From: Lactococcus sp. S-13
Lineage (GTDB): Bacteria; Bacillota; Bacilli; Lactobacillales; Streptococcaceae
DNA length: 64,000 bases
Direction: 5' to 3'
NCBI RefSeq assembly: GCF_004210295.1
Contig: NZ_SDAK01000001.1
Coordinates: forward strand, 372,001-436,000
The position numbers and the translations under genes are program-made. Shown in pieces: positions 54,946-61,610 of this stretch. Under the pieces are notes generated by a model, which worked only from the letters and a program-made list of their open reading frames with translations, had not been told where the DNA came from and did not search any database. Position 1 is the first letter of the stretch, and each line of letters opens with the position of its first letter.

Positions 54946-56301
54946 TTATTTCAGACCCATTTGTTGAGCAAGTTTTGCAGCTTGTGCTTTAGTTTGAGTA
55001 TAAACTTCATGCGCTGCTTCTTTCACACTTGTTTTCCCAAGTTCTACTGCTTCGATTTGGTCAGTGTAGATAGAAGTCAAAGTACCGTCTTCATAGAATG
55101 GTGTTTCAGACATGGTATCAACTTTTCCTGCATCATTAGCATCTTTGGCAAATCCTGCCAGAGCTCCACTCTTTTCCAGAGCTTTTTGAGCTGATTTGGA
55201 AGCAGGGACACCGCGAGTTGTTCCAAGAATTTGATTGGCTTTTTCACCATTTAAGAAATCATTCAAGAATTTAGCGGTTGCTACTGGGTTCTTTTCATCT
55301 TTCTTAATTGCAAATGCCATTGAAGGTTTAGAGAGAATATTTGCTCCGCCTTTAGCATCAGAAATGACAGGATAAGGTACGATTTCCATTTGGTCTCCTA
55401 CACCTTTAAGAGCATCATAGTCAGATTGCAGACCTTGATTCCAACCAATACCACCAGCGTATTTACCAGTAAATTCTTGTTTATTTGTAGCAAGAGATAC
55501 AGGGTCAGAACCAACATTAGCCAGATAATCTGAACGTGGAACAAAGACACCGTCTTTAACCAAACTCATGTACCATTTCATACCGTCAAGATAATCTTTT
55601 TCAGTATAATTCATTTGACCCTTAGCATTAAACTCTGTTTTATTGAGTTTTTGTTGGAGGTAAATAGTGACAGGGAAACGCCAGGTTGGCGAGCAAAGTG
55701 GATATGAACCTTTAGGGAATTTCTTGGCTGCGTTGATATAGTCATCCCATGTTTTTAGCTTAGTTACATCTACGCCATTTTTTTCAAAGACAGTCTTGTT
55801 GACCCACATTACCATGACATTTTCGCCATAAGGCACAGCGACTTGCTTGCCACCGACTTGACCTGTTTTCAAGAAAGCTTTATCATAATTATCTTTCAAA
55901 TCAAGATATTTGCTCAATTTATTCAAATCATAAAATCCACCATTTTGACCATATTGAGGGACCCATTGATACATCAAGGTCATAACATCAGCGGAAGTCC
56001 CACCTGCATATTGCGTTGTAAAGACTTGATCAAGGTTACCAAATCCACTTGGACGCCCTTCAACTGAAATACCAGAATTTTCTGCTTCAAAGTTTTTAAT
56101 TTGTTTCATGGTCGCTTGGTTACGATCATCGTTACCCCACCACCAGAAAGAGAGTTTAGGACTTTTATCCGCATCTTTAATTTGAGCACTAGTGCCTTTA
56201 CTTGCGCTTGCCGAATTTGAACTTGAACCACAAGCGGCAAGTGTGATGAGTGAGAGTAACGCTGCTCCTCCAAGAGCAACTTTTTTCCAATTGTTTTTCA
56301 T
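54946..56301 (-). CDS. Carbohydrate ABC transporter substrate-binding lipoprotein
   Basis: A 451-residue extracellular lipoprotein with signal peptide and lipobox LITLAACGSS (Cys24), then a family 1 solute-binding fold: KLSFWWWGNDDRNQATMKQI, TSADVMTLMYQWVPQYG and VPYGENVMVMWVNK. Binds the sugar imported by the two permeases encoded next; context suggests xylan-derived uronate oligosaccharides. GGAG precedes the ATG. Flanked on both sides by strong mRNA hairpins. Confidence 0.93.
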   Translation of the reverse strand: MKNNWKKVALGGAALLSLITLAACGSSSNSASASKGTSAQIKDADKSPKLSFWWWGNDDRNQATMKQIKNFEAENSGISVEGRPSGFGNLDQVFTTQYAGGTSADVMTLMYQWVPQYGQNGGFYDLNKLSKYLDLKDNYDKAFLKTGQVGGKQVAVPYGENVMVMWVNKTVFEKNGVDVTKLKTWDDYINAAKKFPKGSYPLCSPTWRFPVTIYLQQKLNKTEFNAKGQMNYTEKDYLDGMKWYMSLVKDGVFVPRSDYLANVGSDPVSLATNKQEFTGKYAGGIGWNQGLQSDYDALKGVGDQMEIVPYPVISDAKGGANILSKPSMAFAIKKDEKNPVATAKFLNDFLNGEKANQILGTTRGVPASKSAQKALEKSGALAGFAKDANDAGKVDTMSETPFYEDGTLTSIYTDQIEAVELGKTSVKEAAHEVYTQTKAQAAKLAQQMGLK

Positions 56302-56344
56302 TTTATTTCTCCAAACTATTTATAGCTTTGTTTGCTTGTTAATG

Positions 56345-56412
56345 TTTCTCTTGTGCTTTGCACAAGAGAAAAGGGTTCCCTTTTCTCTTGTGCTTTGCAC
56401 AAGAGAAAAGGG
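56345..56412. repeat. 37-bp tandem duplication forming two very stable hairpins
   Basis: Two copies of a 37-bp unit, each containing CTCTTGTGC-TTT-GCACAAGAG. The first hairpin has 12-bp arms (56345-56356/56360-56371); the second has perfect 16-bp arms (56378-56393/56397-56412) with a 3-base loop. Lies between esterase stop and binding-protein start; no T-run follows. Confidence 0.9.
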
Positions 56413-56420
56413 TTCCCTTT

Positions 56421-58280
56421 TCAAAATTTTATTTTGAATGGAACTGCGGCTGTCCCGATTTTATTCTTTATAAATGGAACAGGCGTATTAGACCAGTTGT
56501 AACTTAACCACCTTTCTCCATTTACCACTACTGTATCGTCAGGAAGACGGATTCTGAGGTTATCATTATCTATAACCTGATACTCTTTCACTTTTGTTTT
56601 CCTCCCTTCTGTTAGGATTTCGAAGTATCCGTTTTTCTCAACGCTTAAACTTTCTCCATAAGTTTGGAAGCTAACATGGATTTCTTTATTCTCCTTGCTG
56701 TATTGTAGTTTTCTGGGCCTAGGACCTGTACAGTAACCAGTTGGAAAAAATTCAAGTTTTTCATAACTACCATAGAGTTCATCTGCCAGCCCCTTCTTGT
56801 TTAGCGGATGAAGATCATTGTCTTCACCGTAACCCAGAGAAACTACCATTGCAGTATGTGCTAAAGATAATGCTTTTTCTTGTTCCACTCTGATTTCTGA
56901 CCACAAGGCTCCAATTTCTGTCCCACAATTTGGGAGCTGTACATAAAGAAAGGGGAGTTCATTTTGCTTAAATAGGTTTCGCCATTCTTTAATCAATTTG
57001 CAAAAACGTAATCCATAAGCTTGTGGGTGCCAAGCATCAGATTCTCCTTGATACCATAGAATAGCTGAGAATTTTAAATTTTTCAGAGGGGCAATCATTC
57101 CGTTAAATAAGCCGGTTTCTTTGTATTGAATGAAAAATTGTTCTTTTTTCTCTGGCATCCAATTTGAACGTTTTATTTTCCAAAGTCCTGCTTGATTGAG
57201 ATCCATTTCTTTATCTCCTACGATAATCAAGTGATCTTTATCAGCTCTAATACCACCTGGAAAGTTAAAAATTTTCAAGCGAATTGCGATAGTGATAGCC
57301 TCGCTAAGTTTTTCAATGGGATAATTTCGTGGCGGATATTTGTAATCTGTCGAACCAACTTTCTTGCCATTTACAAAAATTTCATCAGCATCAGAGAAAG
57401 TTCCTAAGCGAAATTTTGCTTTTTCTCCAATCCATTCTATTGGAATTTTTAATCTTTTTCGTAGCCAAATAACTCCTGGGTAGCGATATAAATCTTGCCA
57501 CTCTTGATTTAGAGGAACTTCTTTCCAAAGGTTATCATCAAACTCGGCTGTTTGATAGTTTTCTTTTAGACCTTTATCTGTTTCATCTAGTTTTTTTAGA
57601 TATTGAGCTTGATAGTCATCGTCTAGTTCTTGGGAAACTTCAATGTAATCATCATTTTTTAATGACTCAAAGTTCTCTGGTAAAAGATTTAACGTTTTTA
57701 AACTTTGCTCACTTAGCCAGCTATTTATCGGTGTACCACCAACAGCAGTGGAAATCAAGCCAACAGGAACTTCTACTTTTTCGTAGTGCCTCTTTGCAAA
57801 AAAGTAACCAATTCCAGATAGTTCTTCTAAGTCGGCACCTATTGCATACTTCCATTTTCCTGAATAAAGCTCAGTTCTTGGAGCGTTGAATTCTGGTTGT
57901 TGCGGAACTTGAAAAAAGCGTATTTTAATATTGTTTGCATTTTCTAGTTCATCTGAGTAGAGTGTTTTTAATCTTCCCATTCCTAACTGCATATTGGATT
58001 GACCTCCCAGCAGAAACAAATCTCCGAAAGCAATATTTTTAAGAGTCATAATTTCTTCATCAGTCCAGAGAGTAAAATCTAAGTCTTCTGAACCTCTATG
58101 GGCTGGAAGAGAAAAACTGAAATATCCTTCATCATTAGATTTTGCAGTTTCTCGAAATTTTTCAAAGGATAGACTTATCTCTGTTCTAGGAGAGGTATAG
58201 CCCCAAAAAAGATTTTCAATATTGCGTTGTAAAATTGCACCACTTCTTAGCAGAAATGGAATAAATATCCCTTTTTTCAA
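56421..58280 (-). CDS. SASA-family carbohydrate esterase (sialate O-acetylesterase-like, probable acetylxylan esterase)
   Basis: A protein of about 619 residues without signal peptide. Block I LLGGQSNMQLGMG holds the nucleophile Ser, WYQGESDAWHPQ the second block, and NDLHPLNKKGLADELYG the catalytic Asp/His; a galactose-binding-like insertion lies between. SASA esterases deacetylate sialic acids or xylan; the neighbouring GH67 and importer favour acetylated xylo-oligosaccharides. TTG 58280 with AGGAGG seven bases upstream is the likely start. First gene of the operon, divergent from the GntR regulator. Confidence 0.85.
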   Translation of the reverse strand: MKKGIFIPFLLRSGAILQRNIENLFWGYTSPRTEISLSFEKFRETAKSNDEGYFSFSLPAHRGSEDLDFTLWTDEEIMTLKNIAFGDLFLLGGQSNMQLGMGRLKTLYSDELENANNIKIRFFQVPQQPEFNAPRTELYSGKWKYAIGADLEELSGIGYFFAKRHYEKVEVPVGLISTAVGGTPINSWLSEQSLKTLNLLPENFESLKNDDYIEVSQELDDDYQAQYLKKLDETDKGLKENYQTAEFDDNLWKEVPLNQEWQDLYRYPGVIWLRKRLKIPIEWIGEKAKFRLGTFSDADEIFVNGKKVGSTDYKYPPRNYPIEKLSEAITIAIRLKIFNFPGGIRADKDHLIIVGDKEMDLNQAGLWKIKRSNWMPEKKEQFFIQYKETGLFNGMIAPLKNLKFSAILWYQGESDAWHPQAYGLRFCKLIKEWRNLFKQNELPFLYVQLPNCGTEIGALWSEIRVEQEKALSLAHTAMVVSLGYGEDNDLHPLNKKGLADELYGSYEKLEFFPTGYCTGPRPRKLQYSKENKEIHVSFQTYGESLSVEKNGYFEILTEGRKTKVKEYQVIDNDNLRIRLPDDTVVVNGERWLSYNWSNTPVPFIKNKIGTAAVPFKIKF

Positions 58281-58325
58281 AGATTTCCCTCCTAACAAAC
58301 TGATATATTAGATTTACATATTATA

Positions 58326-58474
58326 ATAAACCGTTTTCATCATTTTGTACTGTTAAATGTTACGTTTTTTTATTGTAAACGTTGAGCTTTACCGATATAT
58401 TAGCAAAAAGCTTTAAAATTTCAATTGGTATACACATAATGTATATTGACTTTAATACTTAACTTTTCTATAAT
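58326..58474. promoter_or_regulatory. Divergent control region: cre-like sites, GntR operator candidate and promoters
   Basis: Two cre-like sites (ATAAACCGTTTTCA at 58326 and TGTAAACGTTGAGC at 58374, each 12 of 14 consensus positions on one strand). Inverted repeat TATACA-N5-TGTATA (58429-58445) abuts the regulator promoter TTGACT (58446-58451), 17 bp, TATAAT (58469-58474). The esterase promoter has TATAAT near 58321-58326 on the minus strand. Confidence 0.6.
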
Positions 58475-58482
58475 TATTAGCT

Positions 58483-59154
58483 ATGAATGATGATAATCTT
58501 AACTTGCAGATTCAAGCTTATAATAAAATTTTATACAAAATTATTCATTGTGAGTATTCTCCAGGGCAGAAAATCTCACAAAAAATGATTGAGGACGATT
58601 TGCATTTTGGTTTGACGCCAATTCGAGAGGCTTTGTTACGCTTGCGACGTGAAGGTTTAATCTTTGTTGTTCCTCAATCGGGAACTTTTGTCACTAAGAT
58701 TGACTTTAATATAGCCATTAATGCTCGTTTTATTCGTGAAAGCTTAGAGAAAAATATTATTTCTGAAGCTGCAACTTTAACTTCTGCTGATTTTCAAGAA
58801 GCCCACCTGTCCATCAAACAGCAAGAAAAATTTGTTGCCAGTAAAAATTATAATGGTTTTTTTGATGAAGATGAAAAATTCCATAAATATTTTTATATTG
58901 CGACCAACCATCTTCAGACTTGGAACTGGATTCAAGCAGTTAATGTCCAATTTAATCGCTTTCGCTGGTTACGTGTTCGTGTTACTGATTTACCTTGGAA
59001 CTTATTGATTGAGCAGCACAAAAATATTCTTAGGGCGGTTGAAAGTCACTCTTACGAGAGGGCCATTGCTGAGTCTGTTCAACATTTACAACTGGTTTTT
59101 GAAGAAGAGTCGGCAGTTATTGAAAAATTTCCTGACTTCTTTGAAAATTTATAA
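58483..59154 (+). CDS. GntR/FadR-family (FCD) transcriptional regulator
   Basis: A 223-residue regulator: winged helix at the N-terminus (IIHCEYSPGQKISQKMIEDD, FGLTPIREALLRLRREGLIF) and an FCD-type ligand domain with the Asp/His metal pattern (FIRESLEKNI, EDEKFHKYFYIA, QHKNILRAVESHSY). FadR-type regulators near uronate genes often bind sugar acids, fitting the divergent alpha-glucuronidase operon. TATAAT ends eight bases before the ATG and no ribosome-binding site exists, so the mRNA is probably leaderless. A TATACA/TGTATA operator upstream suggests autoregulation. Confidence 0.9.
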   Translation: MNDDNLNLQIQAYNKILYKIIHCEYSPGQKISQKMIEDDLHFGLTPIREALLRLRREGLIFVVPQSGTFVTKIDFNIAINARFIRESLEKNIISEAATLTSADFQEAHLSIKQQEKFVASKNYNGFFDEDEKFHKYFYIATNHLQTWNWIQAVNVQFNRFRWLRVRVTDLPWNLLIEQHKNILRAVESHSYERAIAESVQHLQLVFEEESAVIEKFPDFFENL

Positions 59155-59190
59155 AAAAATAGAGCATTTCTTAAAAATGCTCTATTTTTT
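59155..59190 (+). terminator. Terminator of the GntR regulator gene
   Basis: ATAGAGCATTT...AAATGCTCTAT hairpin with A- and T-runs directly after the stop. Confidence 0.85.
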
Positions 59191-59314
59191 AATTTAGGCT
59201 CTTGAGTTGGGATGCTAGACCGATAGTAAAGGGTGTATCGGGCATTTTATTCCCGTTGATTTGAGTTGTGCCAAATCGTAAATTTGGTGGTAGAGATGGC
59301 CCGATATTCCCCTA
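59189..59314 (-). other. Protein-like 40-codon open segment without start, bounded by in-frame stops
   Basis: Between in-frame TAG (59312-59314) and TAA (59189-59191) the minus strand reads GNIGPSLPPNLRFGTTQ...KMPDTPFTIGLASQLKSLN, which looks like a natural protein C-terminus. There is no start codon or ribosome-binding site except an internal ATG. The DNA also folds: ATCGGGC (59238-59244) pairs with GCCCGAT (59299-59305) around CCAAAT/ATTTGG. It may be a gene remnant or a structured repeat element. Confidence 0.4.
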
Positions 59315-59336
59315 GGAGATTAGCCAAACACAAAAT

Positions 59337-59364
59337 AAAAGAACAAGATTACTCTTGTTCTTTT
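59337..59364 (-). terminator. Terminator at the end of the rluD-type gene
   Basis: AAAAGAACAAG...CTTGTTCTTTT hairpin overlapping the last codons and stop, followed by TTTTATTTTG. Confidence 0.85.
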
Positions 59365-60266
59365 ACTTCTCCTCGGAGTTTTTGGATTTGCTCAGCAAAT
59401 ATTGCTGGGACATCAACTTGAAACTCCATGAGTTCTTCTGTTGTTGGATGGACGAATCCAAGTGTTTCGGCGTGTAAAAATTGACCGTGATTTGGTGTCA
59501 GGGTTTTATTTGGGCCATAGAGTGGGTCACCTGCAATTGGATGACCGATATAATTCATATGTACTCGAATTTGGTGCGTCCGGCCTGTTTCTAAATGCAA
59601 GGCAACTAAGGTAAAGCCGTAAAATCGTTCTAGTACTTCAAAATGAGTTACTGCTGGTTTGCCACCAGAAACCACCGCCTGCTTTTTGCGATCCTTGAGA
59701 TTTCGACCAATTGGCGCTTCAATCGTTCCTTTGTCATTAGGAATTTCACCATGAACTATCGCTAGGTAACGACGTTTATTTGTTTTATCTTTCAGCTGAG
59801 CCGCCAAGCTTTCATGGGCTTTGTCATTTTTAGCGATCATCAACAAGCCACTGGTATCTTTGTCAATACGATGAACAATACCAGGGCGAATCACACCGTT
59901 GATTGTTGATAAATCTTTGATATGATACATGATGGCATTCACTAAAGTCCCTGATGCGTGACCTGCAGCGGGGTGAACAACCATGCCTTGAGGTTTATTC
60001 ACTACGGCCACATCTGAATCTTCATAAACAATTTCCAGTGGTAAATCTTCGGCAACAACATCTAAAACTTCTGGGGCTGGCACTTCAAACTCAATACGAT
60101 CGCCTGTTTTTACTTTATATTTTGCTTTTTTTGTTTCGCCATTGATAGCCACTTTGTCATTTTTGATGAGTTCAGTGAGCAAACTTCTGGAGTATTCTGT
60201 TTGATTAGCAAGCGCTTTGTCCAAACGGAGGTTATTATTTTCTTCTTTTACGATAATTTTTGTCAA
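59349..60266 (-). CDS. RluD-family 23S rRNA pseudouridine synthase
   Basis: A 305-residue pseudouridine synthase: N-terminal S4 domain (LRLDKALANQTEYSRSLLTE), catalytic motif HRIDKDTSGLLM with the nucleophilic Asp, and TGRTHQIRVHM. RluD homologues modify helix 69 of 23S rRNA. Follows lspA in the same direction, the order lspA-rluD common in Firmicutes. The intercistronic gap contains a repeat array. The C-terminal codons form part of the terminator hairpin. Confidence 0.93.
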   Translation of the reverse strand: MTKIIVKEENNNLRLDKALANQTEYSRSLLTELIKNDKVAINGETKKAKYKVKTGDRIEFEVPAPEVLDVVAEDLPLEIVYEDSDVAVVNKPQGMVVHPAAGHASGTLVNAIMYHIKDLSTINGVIRPGIVHRIDKDTSGLLMIAKNDKAHESLAAQLKDKTNKRRYLAIVHGEIPNDKGTIEAPIGRNLKDRKKQAVVSGGKPAVTHFEVLERFYGFTLVALHLETGRTHQIRVHMNYIGHPIAGDPLYGPNKTLTPNHGQFLHAETLGFVHPTTEELMEFQVDVPAIFAEQIQKLRGEVKEQE

Positions 60267-60316
60267 ATTCTTTTTCCTTGTCCAATTTTATTGAAAAATG
60301 GGCTTACTGAAACTTT

Positions 60317-60394
60317 CGTCAGTATTTTTTCTTGCTAACAGCAATTGCGTCAGCATTTTCTCTAATGAAAATATTTTCGTCAGTAAATTCTCTC
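60317..60394. repeat. Three-copy array of the dispersed repeat, exact 31-bp period
   Basis: Copies start at 60317, 60348 and 60379 on the plus strand. On the transcribed strand the first copy begins within the lspA stop codon. Confidence 0.88.
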
Positions 60395-60848
60395 AGATTT
60401 TTTCACTTTTATCGGTCAAAATGGCGATAAATAGAATCACAAATCCCACTGACAAAAGTGTATCAGCGATATTAAAAATCGGAAAATTGATGAAGTCTGT
60501 CTGGAACATATCAACAACAAATCCTTGGCGCACGCGGTCAATGAAATTCCCTAAAGCCCCCGAAATAATCAGGCTCAAACCAATGAAATAGCCGTTTTGC
60601 GCGCTTTTTTTCCATAAATACCAAAAGGCAACAATCAACACAATCGGTGTCAAAATCAAGAAAAACCATTGTTGACCAGCAAATGACGACCAAGCCGCAC
60701 CGTTATTTTGCAGATAAGTCAAGCTAAGAATATTGGGAATAAAACCGCGTACATCACCTAACTCAATGTTGGCAACTACCCAATTTTTAAAAAGTTGGTC
60801 AAGAAGGATTCCAAGGCCGATAATCACAAGAGACAGTATTTTTTTCAT
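60393..60848 (-). CDS. lspA: Lipoprotein signal peptidase
   Basis: Cleaves prolipoprotein signal peptides at the lipidated Cys; integral membrane aspartyl protease. About 151 residues with four helices and the catalytic Asp motifs GNFIDRVRQGFVVDMF and FNIADTLLSVG. The ATG at 60848 is seven bases after TATAAT with no ribosome-binding site, indicating a leaderless mRNA; the much longer upstream frame is not plausible. Confidence 0.95.
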   Translation of the reverse strand: MKKILSLVIIGLGILLDQLFKNWVVANIELGDVRGFIPNILSLTYLQNNGAAWSSFAGQQWFFLILTPIVLIVAFWYLWKKSAQNGYFIGLSLIISGALGNFIDRVRQGFVVDMFQTDFINFPIFNIADTLLSVGFVILFIAILTDKSEKI

Positions 60849-60855
60849 AAGTTTA

Positions 60856-60884
60856 ATTATACCATTTACAAGGGATTCTGTCAG
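60856..60884 (-). promoter_or_regulatory. lspA promoter
   Basis: CTGACA (60879-60884), 17-bp spacer, TATAAT (60856-60861), start codon at 60848. The -35 box belongs to a CTGACRGAA sequence related to the dispersed repeat. Confidence 0.7.
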
Positions 60885-61013
60885 TAAGCTGACGGAAATT
60901 TCGAGGGAACTTACGATTTCACCTCTTCTCGTCAGTACTATTGATTTTATCGGAAGATTGATAAGCTTCTTTCTCCAAACTCGCTCTCCTTGCACTGGCT
61001 GAGTTCGGCTTGT

Positions 61014-61421
61014 TTATTTCCTCAAACTTTTCTCATAAGCTAAAATTTCTGACTTGATGTCTTGACGCTTGTCTTTGCCCATGAATCCACCTAAACTGCC
61101 ATCTTTTCGAGTCACACGGTGGCAAGGTAAAATGACGGGCAAAGGATTACGCGCAAGCGCTTGACCTACTGCCTGCTGAGCTTTTGGCGAACCAACACGC
61201 GCTGCCATTTCCTGATAAGTAATGGTTTCTCCGGCAGGGATGCGAGGAAGCTCCAACCAAACTTTGCGCTGAAAATCCGTTCCCGTTATCAAACGGAAAT
61301 CTGCTGTTGAAAGAGCAGTCAGGGCCTCATAAGTTGTTTTTTCATGTACATCATCAAAAAAGACATTGATAATTTTTCCGTCAGTATCCCGTTCCACTGA
61401 CAAGTCAAAATTTTTGTCCAT
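61014..61421 (-). CDS. ogt: Methylated-DNA-protein cysteine methyltransferase
   Basis: Suicide alkyltransferase that repairs O6-alkylguanine. About 135 residues from the ATG at 61421 (AAAGGAG upstream); active site LPCHRVTRKDGSLGGFMG, with ARVGSPKAQQAVGQALARNP before it. Short form lacking most of the N-terminal ribonuclease-like domain of Ada/Ogt, so residual activity domain arrangement is minimal. Lies downstream of parC behind a terminator. Confidence 0.9.
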   Translation of the reverse strand: MDKNFDLSVERDTDGKIINVFFDDVHEKTTYEALTALSTADFRLITGTDFQRKVWLELPRIPAGETITYQEMAARVGSPKAQQAVGQALARNPLPVILPCHRVTRKDGSLGGFMGKDKRQDIKSEILAYEKSLRK

Positions 61422-61576
61422 TTTTCTCCTTTCTCCTGCCTTCCATACTTTCGCAAGTTCAAAAAGAATCCTTTGAAGTAGAAAGTTCCGTTTTAGAGTG
61501 TTTGCTCTGGAGTTTTTCTTATGATTTATTATAACAAAATTTCTCAATTACGCTTCTTTATTTTCCCTAAAATGCT

Positions 61577-61607
61577 AAAAAACATCATGACTTCGCATGA
61601 TGTTTTG
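61577..61607 (-). terminator. Terminator of parC
   Basis: AACATCATG-CGAAGT-CATGATGTT followed by a T-run on the minus strand, just after the stop codon. Confidence 0.85.
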
Positions 61608-61610
61608 CTT

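Noticed and set aside
56345-56412. Short palindromic tandem repeat as a CRISPR array
   Set aside because: Only two abutting copies, no unique spacers, no cas genes; it is a 37-bp duplication forming mRNA hairpins.
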